Of a stretch of 64,000 bases of DNA, positions 50,810 through 59,604 are shown piece after piece; position 1 is the stretch's first letter; every line of letters starts with the position of its first letter. The DNA comes from Gemmatimonadota bacterium. Lineage in GTDB: Bacteria > Gemmatimonadota > Gemmatimonadetes > Gemmatimonadales > GWC2-71-9. The notes beneath the pieces are model-generated. The model did no database searches and had not been told where the DNA came from. It worked only from the letters and a program-made list of their open reading frames with translations. The position numbers and the translations under genes are program-made. Location of the stretch: positions 1 to 64,000 of the forward strand of contig QHUM01000050.1 of assembly GCA_003222135.1 (NCBI GenBank), written 5' to 3'.

Positions 50810-53086
50810 GTGTCCTCGATGTCGATCCGGCGCCAGGAGGCCCTGGATTACCATTCGCAGGGTCGCCCAGGGAAGATCCAGGTCTCGCCCACCAAGCCCT
50901 TCAAGAACCAGCGCGACCTGTCCCTCGCCTACACCCCCGGGGTGGCGGAGCCGTGCCGAGAGATCGCTCAGCGGCCCGAAGAGGCCTACACGTACACTGC
51001 CAAGGGGAATCTGGTCGCGGTCGTGACCAACGGCACGGCGGTGTTGGGCCTCGGCAACATCGGCCCGCTCGCCGGCAAGCCCGTGATGGAAGGCAAAGGC
51101 ATCCTGTTCAAGGCGTTCGCCGACATCGACGTGTTCGACTTGGAGGTCGGCTCAGAAGACCCCGAGGACGTGATCCGATTCTGCCAGCTGCTCGAGCCGA
51201 CCGTGGGCGGCATCAACCTCGAGGACATCCGCTCCCCCGACTGTTTCTACATCGAAGAGAAGCTGCGCGAGACTCTGTCGATCCCGGTGTTCCACGACGA
51301 CCAGCACGGTACGGCGATCATCTCGGGCGCGGCGCTGCTGAACGCGCTGGAGCTGGTGGACAAGGACGCCGGGAACGTGAGGGTGGTGTTCGCAGGGGCG
51401 GGGGCGGCGGCGATCGCGACCGCGGAACACTACATGCGCCTCGGCGTGAAGCGCGAGCACATCGTACTGTGCGACCAGAAGGGCGTGATCTCGAGCGACC
51501 GCACCGACCTGGATCGTTACAAGAGCCGGTTCGCTGGCAAGACGAAGGCCCGTACCCTCGCCGAGGCGTTGCAGGACGCCGACGTGTTCGTCGGCCTGTC
51601 GGTCGCGGGGATCGTCTCGGGGGGCATGCTCAAGGCGATGGGGCCACGCCCGATTGTGTTCGCCCTCGCCAACCCCACCCCTGAGATCATGCCGGAGGAA
51701 GCGCGGCAGGCGCGGCCCGACGCCATCATCGCGACGGGTCGATCGGACTTCCCGAACCAGGTGAACAACGTGCTGGGCTTCCCGTTCATTTTTCGCGGCG
51801 CGCTCGACGTGCGCGCCAAGAAGATCAACGGGGAGATGGAGATGGCCGCGACCCGCGCACTCGCGGCGCTTGCCAAGGAGGAGGTCCCCGACTCGGTGAT
51901 GCGCGCCTACGGCCTGGAGCGGCTGCGCTTCGGTCCCGACTACCTGATCCCCAAGCCGTTCGATCCGCGGGTGCTGTTGTGGGTGGCGCCGGCGGTGGCG
52001 TGGGCGGGGGTCGGGTCGGGCGTCGCCGGGCGCGTCATCGACGTGGACGAGTACCGCGCCCAGCTCGACGCGCGCCTGGGGCGGGCGCGCGAGGTCATGC
52101 GCGGGCTCTCGACGCGGGTGCAGCAGCAGGACACACAGCGGATCGTGTTTCCCGAAGGGGACGATCCCAGGATCCTCAAGGCGGCGCGCGTCCTCGCCGA
52201 CGAAGGCATCGCCGCGCCGATCCTGCTCGGCGACCCCGACGTGATGCGCCGCCAGGCCGACGACGCCGGCGTGACGCTGGAGGATATCACGCTCGCCAAC
52301 CCGCGGACCAGTGCGCACCTGGACAGCTTCGCGCAGGAGCTGTGGGAGCGGCGCCGGCGCAAGGGGATCACGCTGCGCGAAGCGCGCGCCCGCGCGCTCG
52401 ACCCGATGTACCACGCGCTGTTGATGCTGCGGGCCGGACAGGCGGACGCAGTGGTGGCGGGCGTGGAGATGTATTACTCGGACGCGATCCGCCCCGCCCT
52501 CGAAGTGATCGGGGTCGAGCCGGGGCGCCGGCACGTGAGCGGGATCTACATGCTCGTCTTCCCCCAGCAGACGCTGTTCTTCGCCGACTGCACCGTGAAC
52601 ATCGACCCCACGGCCGACACGCTGGCGGAGATCGCCTCCGCCACGGCCGAGTTCGTGGGGCGGCTCGGGATCGAGCCCCGGGTGGCGCTGCTGTCGTTCT
52701 CGAATTTCGGCTCCGTGCGCCATCCGGCGGCGGAAAAGGTGCAGCAGGCGGTGGACCTGCTGCACGAGCGCGAGCCGAGCCTGCAGGCGGACGGTGAGAT
52801 GCAGGCGGACACGGCCGTGGTGGAACGGATCTTGAACAAGACGTACCCGTTCTCGCGCCTGCGCGGCGCGGCGAACGTGCTGATTTTTCCGAACCTGGAC
52901 GCCGCGAACATCGCCTACCAGCTGCTCGACCGGGTGGGGGGCGCGCAGGCGATCGGGCCGATTCTCGTCGGCATGGCCCAGCCGGTGCATGTGTTACAGC
53001 GCGGCTCGGAGGTGAACGACATCGTGAACATGGCCGTCATCGCCGCGGTCGACGCCCTGGAGCACGGGCGCCGGCCGCCCGGCTGA
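50810..53086 (+). CDS. maeB: NADP-dependent malic enzyme with phosphotransacetylase-like domain
   Basis: A 758-residue two-domain protein of MaeB type. The N-terminal malic enzyme (about 1-420) has [47 protein letters not shown] and the nucleotide fold [19 protein letters not shown]. The C-terminal phosphotransacetylase-like domain (about 430-750) has [31 protein letters not shown] and [20 protein letters not shown]. It converts malate to pyruvate and CO2 with NADPH; the second domain is regulatory in relatives, responding to acetyl-CoA. The start is GTG 50810 or ATG 50819; spacing from AAAGGA is imperfect for both. pckA follows 16 bp later. Confidence 0.94.
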   Translation: MSSMSIRRQEALDYHSQGRPGKIQVSPTKPFKNQRDLSLAYTPGVAEPCREIAQRPEEAYTYTAKGNLVAVVTNGTAVLGLGNIGPLAGKPVMEGKGILFKAFADIDVFDLEVGSEDPEDVIRFCQLLEPTVGGINLEDIRSPDCFYIEEKLRETLSIPVFHDDQHGTAIISGAALLNALELVDKDAGNVRVVFAGAGAAAIATAEHYMRLGVKREHIVLCDQKGVISSDRTDLDRYKSRFAGKTKARTLAEALQDADVFVGLSVAGIVSGGMLKAMGPRPIVFALANPTPEIMPEEARQARPDAIIATGRSDFPNQVNNVLGFPFIFRGALDVRAKKINGEMEMAATRALAALAKEEVPDSVMRAYGLERLRFGPDYLIPKPFDPRVLLWVAPAVAWAGVGSGVAGRVIDVDEYRAQLDARLGRAREVMRGLSTRVQQQDTQRIVFPEGDDPRILKAARVLADEGIAAPILLGDPDVMRRQADDAGVTLEDITLANPRTSAHLDSFAQELWERRRRKGITLREARARALDPMYHALLMLRAGQADAVVAGVEMYYSDAIRPALEVIGVEPGRRHVSGIYMLVFPQQTLFFADCTVNIDPTADTLAEIASATAEFVGRLGIEPRVALLSFSNFGSVRHPAAEKVQQAVDLLHEREPSLQADGEMQADTAVVERILNKTYPFSRLRGAANVLIFPNLDAANIAYQLLDRVGGAQAIGPILVGMAQPVHVLQRGSEVNDIVNMAVIAAVDALEHGRRPPG

Positions 53087-53102
53087 GCGTTCCCGGCCAA
53101 GC

Positions 53103-54722
53103 ATGACCGCGCGCGTGACCCGATCCGCCCAGGAGAGCCACCGGCGCACGCCCGGGCTCGACGCCCTCGGGCTCGCCCCGGAGCACGCCGTGCACTGGAA
53201 CCTGCGACCGGCGGGTCTATACGAGCACGCCGCGCGGCGCGGCGAGGGCGTGATCACGGAGGGCGGTGCGTTCTGCGCAGTGACGAGCCCGCACACGGGT
53301 CGCAGCCCCAACGACAAGTTCATCGTGCGGGACGCCGTATCCGAAGCGGAGGTGTGGTGGGGCCACGTGAACCAGGCGATGACAGACCAGCATTTCGAGC
53401 GGCTGCGCGCGGACGTGGTACGCCACCTGAACGGGCAAGAGCTGTTTGTGCGCGACCTGTTCGCGGGGGCGGACCCGAACCACCGCATCGCGATCCGGTT
53501 CGTGACGCCCAACGCGTGGCACGCGCTGTTCGTGTACAACATGTTCCTGCGCCCCACGGCGTCCGACCTCACGGGGTTCGCGCCGGCCTGGCAGGTGCTG
53601 CACGCCCCCGAGCTGCACGCCGACTCCGCCGTGCACGGCACGAACTCCACGACGTTCATCGTGATCAGCTTCGCCAGGCGGACGATCCTCATCGGCGGCA
53701 CCCGCTACGCGGGCGAGATGAAGAAGTCGATCTTCTCGATTCTCAACTACCTGCTGCCCAAGCGCGGGGTGCTGTCGATGCACTGCTCGGCCAACCTCGG
53801 CGAAGCGGGCGACGTAGCGCTGTTCTTCGGCCTCTCGGGGACCGGTAAGACGACGCTGTCGGCCGATGCCGAGCGCGCGCTGATCGGTGACGACGAGCAC
53901 GGCTGGAGCGATCACGGCGTGTTCAACGTCGAGGGTGGGTGTTACGCCAAGGTGATCCGGCTGTCGCGCGAGGGCGAGCCCGAGATCTACGCGACCACGC
54001 GCATGTTCGGCACGGTGCTCGAGAACGTGGTGGTGGACCCGGAGACGCGCGCGATCGACCTCGAGTCCGCGGCGATCACGGAGAATACTCGCGCCTCCTA
54101 CCCGATTCACTTTATCCCGAAGCACGTCGCCGGAGGCATGGCGGGGCACCCGTCGCACATCGTGTTTCTGACGTGCGACGCCTACGGGATCATGCCGCCG
54201 ATCGCGCGGCTCTCGCCCGCCCAGGCGATGTACCATTTCCTCTCGGGCTACACCGCCAAGGTGGCGGGGACGGAGCGGGGAGTCACGGAGCCGAAAGCCG
54301 TGTTCTCCGCCTGCTTCGGCGCTCCGTTCCTGCCGCTGCATCCCAACGCCTACGCCGCCCTCCTGGGGGAGAAGATGGCTCGGCACGGCGTGCAGGGCTG
54401 GCTCGTGAACACCGGGTGGTCGGGAGGCCCGTCCGGCGTCGGACAGCGCATGCGACTGGGGCTCACTCGCGCCATGGTGCGTGCCGCGCTGGCGGGTAAG
54501 CTCGACCGCATCCCGACCGCCGCCGAGCCGGTGTTCGGGCTCGAGGTGCCGCTGCAAGTCCCGGGCGTGCCCGAGGACGTCCTCCTGCCCCGCGCCACGT
54601 GGCACGACGCCGCGGCCTACGACGCTCAGGCGACGAAGCTGGTGCAAATGTTTCGGGACAACTTCACGCAGTTCCAGGACCAGGTGCACGCCGCGGTGCG
54701 GGAGGCCGGTCCGTCGCGTTGA
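53103..54722 (+). CDS. pckA: ATP-dependent phosphoenolpyruvate carboxykinase
   Basis: A 539-residue ATP-type PEPCK. Recognisable are SPHTGRSPNDKFIV, GTRYAGEMKKSIFSILNYLLP (substrate and metal region), the kinase-1a P-loop GLSGTGKTTLSAD, the metal site LIGDDEHGWSD, ENTRASYPIHFIP and SGYTAKVAGTERGV. It turns oxaloacetate and ATP into PEP and CO2, the first step of gluconeogenesis. Following maeB, it gives one operon controlling flow out of the C4-acid pool to pyruvate and PEP. The stop overlaps the TTG start of the HD-domain gene. Confidence 0.97.
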   Translation: MTARVTRSAQESHRRTPGLDALGLAPEHAVHWNLRPAGLYEHAARRGEGVITEGGAFCAVTSPHTGRSPNDKFIVRDAVSEAEVWWGHVNQAMTDQHFERLRADVVRHLNGQELFVRDLFAGADPNHRIAIRFVTPNAWHALFVYNMFLRPTASDLTGFAPAWQVLHAPELHADSAVHGTNSTTFIVISFARRTILIGGTRYAGEMKKSIFSILNYLLPKRGVLSMHCSANLGEAGDVALFFGLSGTGKTTLSADAERALIGDDEHGWSDHGVFNVEGGCYAKVIRLSREGEPEIYATTRMFGTVLENVVVDPETRAIDLESAAITENTRASYPIHFIPKHVAGGMAGHPSHIVFLTCDAYGIMPPIARLSPAQAMYHFLSGYTAKVAGTERGVTEPKAVFSACFGAPFLPLHPNAYAALLGEKMARHGVQGWLVNTGWSGGPSGVGQRMRLGLTRAMVRAALAGKLDRIPTAAEPVFGLEVPLQVPGVPEDVLLPRATWHDAAAYDAQATKLVQMFRDNFTQFQDQVHAAVREAGPSR

Positions 54723-55984
54723 CGGCGTTCGAGGTCGTCCGCGACGCGCTCTGGAACAACATCCGGCTCGACCCCGCGGCGCTCGCGGTGGTCGATACCC
54801 CCGCCGTCCAGCGGCTCCGCTATGTGCGCCAGCTGGGGCATGCCTTCCTCGTCTACCCGGGCGCCACACACAGCCGCTTCGAGCATGCCCTCGGCGCCTA
54901 TCATCTGGCGCGGCGGGCGCTCTCCCAGCTCGAGGACGCGGGGGACGCGCGACCGGCACCCGCCGATCGCACGACGCTCACACTGGCCGCGCTGTTGCAC
55001 GACATCGGGCATTACCCCTTCTCCCACGCGCTCGAAGAGGCGGGGCTCCCGCGCCACGAAGCGGTCGCCGAGCGCCACCTCGCCCGCGGCGAGCTGGCCG
55101 AGCGGCTCGAGGAGGTGGGCGCAGCGCCCGCGCAGCTGCTCGCGCTCATTCGAGGAGGTGGCCGTGAGCCGCTCGCCGGGCTGGTGGCGGGGTCGCTCGA
55201 CGTCGACAAGCTCGACTACCTGTCGCGCGACGCGTGGATGTGCGGCGTCCCCTACGGCGTGATCGACGTCGACCGCCTGCTCATGTCGCTGACCGTGGCC
55301 GCTGGTCCGGATGGGCGGCCGACGCTCGCGCTGCACGAGAAAGGGCTCGCGGCACTCGAATCGCTGCTATTCGCGAAGTATCAGATGTACCGCAACGTCT
55401 ACTGGCATCACGCGGTGCGCAGCGCCACCGCGATGTTCAAGCGCCTGGTGCGCAGCGCGATCGCGGCCGGGCGCCTCGCGGCCGATCAGGTGGCGGTCGC
55501 GACGGACGATGGGCTGATCCACGACCTGATGCACGCGGACACCTCCGGCCTCGCCCGCGGGCTACGCGAGCGCCGCCTCGCCAAGCGCGCCGTGGATCTC
55601 CCCGCGACGGCGCTGCCGGCGGACGCGGCGGCGTGGCCCGCCGAGGATCCCGATCTGCAGGAGCGCGTCGAGGACCGGCTCGCCGGGGAGGTGGGGCTCG
55701 AGCCGGGCGAGTTGTTCCTCGACTTCCCCGCCAAACCTGACATGCTCGCCCTCGACCTGCCGCTCGTGCAGCGCGACGGCACGGTGATCCAGCTCGCCGG
55801 CGCTGACGCCACGGCTCAGCTCGGCCTCCCCCGGGTCGCGGGAGAGCTCCATCGGTCGGCCCGGCGGCTGCGCGTATTCGTGTTGGGGAGCGCGACGGTG
55901 CAGGCCGACGCTATCGTGAGGTTGGTGATGTTGCCGCGGGAGGAAGTGCTGGAGCGGGTGGAACAGGAGCGATCATTGCTCTAA
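54719..55984 (+). CDS. HD-domain phosphohydrolase (dNTPase/SAMHD1-like family)
   Basis: About 421 residues from TTG 54719, within the pckA stop (TTGA). The HD metal site is in order: THSRFEHALGAYHLARR, LLHDIGHYPFSHALEE (the HD pair and following His) and DVDKLDYLSRDAWMCGV (final Asp). The segment PAVQRLRYVRQLGHAFLVYPGA before it is typical of the family annotated as HD-superfamily phosphohydrolases close to dGTPases. The C-terminal 150 residues have no recognised domain. The substrate could be dNTPs or another nucleotide; the link to the carbon-metabolism genes is positional only. Confidence 0.85.
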   Translation: MTAFEVVRDALWNNIRLDPAALAVVDTPAVQRLRYVRQLGHAFLVYPGATHSRFEHALGAYHLARRALSQLEDAGDARPAPADRTTLTLAALLHDIGHYPFSHALEEAGLPRHEAVAERHLARGELAERLEEVGAAPAQLLALIRGGGREPLAGLVAGSLDVDKLDYLSRDAWMCGVPYGVIDVDRLLMSLTVAAGPDGRPTLALHEKGLAALESLLFAKYQMYRNVYWHHAVRSATAMFKRLVRSAIAAGRLAADQVAVATDDGLIHDLMHADTSGLARGLRERRLAKRAVDLPATALPADAAAWPAEDPDLQERVEDRLAGEVGLEPGELFLDFPAKPDMLALDLPLVQRDGTVIQLAGADATAQLGLPRVAGELHRSARRLRVFVLGSATVQADAIVRLVMLPREEVLERVEQERSLL

Positions 55985-56005
55985 ACGATCGTTGTGATAA
56001 GGGAC

Positions 56006-56788
56006 CTATCCCCGCACCCCCGGCTGGGTGATCTGCGTCGTGTCCCCCACGGGGACCTCGACCGAATCGACCCGCACCAGGATCGCGGTGATGTTGTCGA
56101 GACCGCCGTGACGGTTCGCTTCAGTGATGAGGTCGTCCACCTGCTCCTGCGGCATGCGAATCGCCGTCAGGAGGTCGGACAGCTGATGATCTTCGAGCAT
56201 CCCGGTGAGGCCGTCCGACGCCAGCAGAAACAAGTCCTTCGGCTTCACCGTGCCGAGGTAGATATCCGGCATCACGTCGCTGTTGGCGCCCACGCAACGC
56301 GTGATGACGTTGCTGTAGGGGTGGGACCGCGCCTGCTCCGGGGTGAGGTACCCCGCGTCCACTTGCTCCTGCACGTAGGAGTGATCTTTGGTGAGTTGAA
56401 TCAGCTTGCCGTCCCGGAACAGATACGCCCGGCTGTCCCCCACCTGCCCGATCAGGAAGCGGGTGTCGTACAGCACCATCGAGGTGACGGTGGTCCCCAT
56501 GCCGCGCTTGTCGTGCTCGGTGAGCGTGCGCTGGAAGATGGCGCCGTTGGCCGACCGAATCGCGGCGCGCATCCGGTCGGCCACCTGGTCGTCCGACAGC
56601 CCCTTGAGCGACCCCAGCTCGCGCGCCACGAACCGCACCGCCATCTCGCTCGCCACCTCACCCGCAGCGTGCCCGCCCATCCCGTCCGCGACGACGAAGA
56701 TCCCGCGATCGGGGACCATGAGATAGCTGTCCTCGTTGCCTGAGCGAATGATGCCGACGTCGGTGCGGCCTGCGCAGGTGATGTGCAC
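56006..56788 (-). CDS. PP2C-family serine/threonine phosphatase
   Basis: A 260-residue bacterial PP2C (Stp/PrpC type). The metal-binding motifs are in order: NEDSYLMVPDRGIFVVADGMGGHAAGE, MGTTVTSMVLYDTRFLIGQVGDSRAYLFRDGKL, TKDHSYVQEQVDAG, LFLLASDGLTGMLEDHQL and GGLDNITAILVRVD. It removes phosphate from Ser/Thr and probably acts in the cytosol. The start is GTG 56788, 9 bp after the stop of the FHA protein gene, so the two form an operon. The usual third partner, a Hanks-type kinase, is not in the window. Confidence 0.94.
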   Translation of the reverse strand: MHITCAGRTDVGIIRSGNEDSYLMVPDRGIFVVADGMGGHAAGEVASEMAVRFVARELGSLKGLSDDQVADRMRAAIRSANGAIFQRTLTEHDKRGMGTTVTSMVLYDTRFLIGQVGDSRAYLFRDGKLIQLTKDHSYVQEQVDAGYLTPEQARSHPYSNVITRCVGANSDVMPDIYLGTVKPKDLFLLASDGLTGMLEDHQLSDLLTAIRMPQEQVDDLITEANRHGGLDNITAILVRVDSVEVPVGDTTQITQPGVRG

Positions 56789-56797
56789 GGTGCGTCG

Positions 56798-58318
56798 CTA
56801 GGCAAGGAGGCGGTAGAGGAGGGCCGTGAGCCCCGCCACGGCGAGCAGCAACACGGCCGCGCTCTTACGGCACCCCTTGCGGCGCTGCTCCGGCACCTGC
56901 TGCGCGGCCGGGCGCCTCGAGCCGGGCCGTCCCCTTGCAGGCGGCCGGGGCCGGGGAGGCGGGGCCGCGGCCGGGGAGGGGGAGGGGGCGGAGGACGGGG
57001 GAGGGGGCGGCGCGACCCGCGGCGGCGGGGCGACGGCACTGAAATCTTTCATGACCTGCGTTCCCCCACCCCGTGCCATCCCCAGCGCGTCGTCGCTGGG
57101 CTCGAACACCAGCTGCACGTCCCCGAACCGGAGCAGCGTGCCGGGTGCGAGCGGACTCTCCCCTGTGACGCGCTCGCCGTCCACGAACGTCCCGTTGGTC
57201 GAGTCCAGATCCACGACTACCCAGACGCCCTCACGACGCTGCAGTTTGGCGTGGGCGGTGGAAACGGAGGGGTCGGGAAGGACGATGTCGTTGTAGTCGG
57301 CCCGGCCGATGTTGAACACGGGCGTCTTCACGGGAACGCGCTGATTCTTGAGCGCACCGTTCTTCACGAGCAGGCTCGCCAGCGGAGGGGGTCCGGCCTG
57401 GGGTGGCCGCGGCACCGCCTCGACGCCGTGCATCGTGTGCTTGAGCCGCTCGCCCGCGCCGGCGGGTGGCGCGGCGGGGCGCGACGGTGGAGGGACGGCG
57501 GGCACGGGGGCGGGGGCACGGGGTGGGGCAACCGGAGGCACGGGAGGAACACTGGCCACCGGGACTCGCACTGGCGCGCCGGTCTCGAGGGGCGCGGCCG
57601 ACGGCGCTTCAGCGGCCGGCCCCAGCTTAGGGCCCGCAGCTGAGATCGGCACGAGGTCGGTATAGAACCGAAAGCTCTCCTCGCCCATCCGGATCACGTC
57701 GGCGCGCTGCAGGACACGCTGCCCCTCAACCCGCTCCTCGTTTACAAACGTGCCATTGGTGCTCGAGTCGACCAGCACATAGCCCTTGGGCGTCTGCACG
57801 ATCTCCGCGTGACGCCGCGAGACGTCCTTTCCCGCCACCACGATGTCGCACCCCGCCTCCCGCCCGAACACGATGGTCGCCGCGGTGATCACGTATTCCC
57901 GACCGTCGGTGAGGCTCACCACGCGGCCGCCGGTGTTGGCGGCGACTCCCGGCTTGACGGCCCCCCGCGCCGCCGGCGGCTGCCCCGACGGCTCCGGCAT
58001 CTGAAGTTTCTGGATGAACTGCGTGCTGCCGGAGCGACGCTCGTCCACGAAAGTGAGCTCGTGACCACCCACCTCGACCTTATCACCGTGCAGCAGTGGC
58101 GTCGGCTCAGCGCCGAGCCGCACGCCATTGATCAGAACCTCCGCCGCGGGCGCGGCCTTGCGGATGACCACCTGCCCGTCCGGCTGCCCCTGGAACACGG
58201 CGTGGCGCGGCAGCACGCCGGCCCCGGTCAGCGGGATCGCGCAGGCCGCATCGCTGCCGAGCGCCACCTCGCCGACCGGGATGGTGAACTTTTTGCCGCC
58301 GAGTTCTAACAACGACAT
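56798..58318 (-). CDS. Triple-FHA-domain protein with C-terminal membrane anchor
   Basis: A 506-residue protein. FHA-like domain 1 (about 1-92) is degenerate: it keeps GSDAAC but has LPRHA in place of S-x-x-H. FHA 2 (about 131-222) has FGREAGCDIV, SRRHAEI and STNGTFVN; FHA 3 (about 320-415) has IGRADYNDIVL, STAHAKL and STNGTFVDG. Both of these can bind phosphothreonine. A Pro/Ala-rich linker of about 80 residues separates FHA 2 and 3, another follows FHA 3, and a single helix (SAAVLLLAVAGLTALLYRLLA) ends the protein, suggesting tail anchoring in the inner membrane. It is co-transcribed with the PP2C phosphatase. Confidence 0.88.
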   Translation of the reverse strand: MSLLELGGKKFTIPVGEVALGSDAACAIPLTGAGVLPRHAVFQGQPDGQVVIRKAAPAAEVLINGVRLGAEPTPLLHGDKVEVGGHELTFVDERRSGSTQFIQKLQMPEPSGQPPAARGAVKPGVAANTGGRVVSLTDGREYVITAATIVFGREAGCDIVVAGKDVSRRHAEIVQTPKGYVLVDSSTNGTFVNEERVEGQRVLQRADVIRMGEESFRFYTDLVPISAAGPKLGPAAEAPSAAPLETGAPVRVPVASVPPVPPVAPPRAPAPVPAVPPPSRPAAPPAGAGERLKHTMHGVEAVPRPPQAGPPPLASLLVKNGALKNQRVPVKTPVFNIGRADYNDIVLPDPSVSTAHAKLQRREGVWVVVDLDSTNGTFVDGERVTGESPLAPGTLLRFGDVQLVFEPSDDALGMARGGGTQVMKDFSAVAPPPRVAPPPPPSSAPSPSPAAAPPPRPRPPARGRPGSRRPAAQQVPEQRRKGCRKSAAVLLLAVAGLTALLYRLLA

Positions 58319-58409
58319 GGTGCGGAACCCCTAAACCGGAAAGAGCGAGCGCCGGAAGTTACGCCCGGCGGTGTAACCGCGCAAGGAAACACAGGTTACG
58401 ACGCTGGTC

Positions 58410-59492
58410 TCACCCGCCGCCTCCCGCCGCCACGACCGGCTCTTCTCCCCCGACGACGCCCCGCTTGAGCCAGCGCCAGAAGAGCAGCGACCCGACGATC
58501 ACGGTCGCATAGCTGTTGATGAACCGCCAGATGAGCGTGTAGGTCGGTAGCTCGGATGGCTGGACGTAGATCTGCATCACCGCGGCCGACAGCAGCTCGG
58601 CCAGCCCCGATGACCCGGGTGTGGGTGCGAAGTAGAGCAGGAATGTGATGAACGTTTGCAGTAACAGAATGTCGACGAAGTTGGTGTGCAGCCCGAGCGT
58701 ACGCAGCGCGACATACCCCGCGAGGAGCTTGTTCGCATGCGATGGCGCGGACAGGAGCACCGCCCACAGCAACGCCAGCCATCCTTTGGGGCTCCCAAAC
58801 GCCACGAGGCATTCGTGCGCCCGGTCGATTCCCTCCCGCAGGTGCTCGATCCGGGCGGCGACGCGACGGCTCTTGCGTTGAGCCCGAGTCGCCAGCCAGT
58901 GCACTGCATCGCGTAGCCACACGGGAAACACCATCGCGACCAGCATGAGCACGCCCAGGATGCCGAAGATCGTGAGGCTGGCGCGAAACAGGCCGTAATA
59001 GGTGATGCCCAGCACGACGTTATGCGCCGCGAGCGACCGACCCGCGCCGAGGTAGATGGCGAGCGGCCCCGCGAGGGCGAAGAAAGCGACGGTCGCAACG
59101 AAGGTCATGAAGGTGGAGGTCATGGCTTCGGGGAGACGGACGCCCGCGCGGCCCATCGCCCACATCATGGTGGGACCCGCACCAGTTTGAAACGGCGTGA
59201 GATAGGCCGCCCAGGCGCTCATCCCCCCAGCGATGACCATGTCGCGCCAGCGCACCCCCGGGTGCACGTGCCGGGCAACGACCCAGAGCCGGGTGCCGCC
59301 GCCAATCCAATCCATCGAGGCGAGGCCCAAGCCCACGAGCAGCCAGGCCCAGTGCAGATGCGCCAAAGCAAACAGCACGGCGTCCAGGTTTTCGCCGAAC
59401 ACAACCAGCACGACGGCGACGCCGATGAGGGAGATGACGGCGAAGAGCTCGAGGCCGCGGCGCAGGAGGCGCGGCGTCAGGGCGAGAGCCAT
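58410..59492 (-). CDS. Flippase-like membrane protein (UPF0104/AglD/MprF-like)
   Basis: A 360-residue polytopic protein with about 8 hydrophobic helices. The family segments are WAWLLVGLGLASMDWIGGGTRLW, MSAWAAYLTPFQTGAGPTMMWAMGRAG (the conserved PFQTGAGP-like turn) and FAPTPGSSGLAELLSAAVM near the end. It corresponds to the flippase half of MprF-type proteins, without the synthase domain. Relatives move lipid-linked molecules across the inner membrane. The last 15 residues are Gly/Val-rich and low in complexity. ATG 59492 has no Shine-Dalgarno sequence but TAGCTT 9 nt upstream. It diverges from uvrA across a large inverted repeat. Confidence 0.82.
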   Translation of the reverse strand: MALALTPRLLRRGLELFAVISLIGVAVVLVVFGENLDAVLFALAHLHWAWLLVGLGLASMDWIGGGTRLWVVARHVHPGVRWRDMVIAGGMSAWAAYLTPFQTGAGPTMMWAMGRAGVRLPEAMTSTFMTFVATVAFFALAGPLAIYLGAGRSLAAHNVVLGITYYGLFRASLTIFGILGVLMLVAMVFPVWLRDAVHWLATRAQRKSRRVAARIEHLREGIDRAHECLVAFGSPKGWLALLWAVLLSAPSHANKLLAGYVALRTLGLHTNFVDILLLQTFITFLLYFAPTPGSSGLAELLSAAVMQIYVQPSELPTYTLIWRFINSYATVIVGSLLFWRWLKRGVVGGEEPVVAAGGGG

Positions 59493-59501
59493 GTGGGGGC
59501 G

Positions 59502-59507
59502 AAGCTA
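59502..59507 (-). promoter_or_regulatory. Predicted -10 element before the flippase-like gene
   Basis: TAGCTT on the minus strand, then 9 nt and ATG 59492. The left arm of the inverted repeat begins 1 bp upstream, so it covers the spacer and -35 region. Confidence 0.42.
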
Positions 59508-59508
59508 C

Positions 59509-59581
59509 GGGGGTCAGGGGTCGGGGGCTAGGTGTCGGAGGTCGCGCACCCCGTGCACCGAGCGCCCGACCCCTGACCCCC
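59509..59581. repeat. Perfect 17-bp inverted repeat between flippase-like gene and uvrA
   Basis: GGGGGTCAGGGGTCGGG (59509-59525) and its exact reverse complement (59565-59581) are separated by 39 nt. The element fills most of the 112-bp divergent spacer and covers the -35 regions of both genes. The G-rich arms could also form quadruplex structures. A near copy of one arm is inside mfd (17342-17360). Confidence 0.9.
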
Positions 59582-59590
59582 AACACCCAT

Positions 59591-59596
59591 TAGTTT
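59591..59596 (+). promoter_or_regulatory. Predicted -10 element before uvrA
   Basis: TAGTTT, then 8 nt and ATG 59605. There is no Shine-Dalgarno sequence with normal spacing and no -35 consensus; the right repeat arm ends 9 bp upstream. Confidence 0.42.
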
Positions 59597-59604
59597 AGAG
59601 GGTT

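Noticed and set aside
51152..54959. Minus-strand frames of about 610 and 580 codons
   Set aside because: Shadows of maeB and pckA, both unmistakable on the plus strand.
58319..58409. Promoter for the FHA-PP2C operon
   Set aside because: The 91-bp gap has only a weak TTTAGG hexamer and GTTAC/GTAAC inverted words; the support is too thin to annotate.
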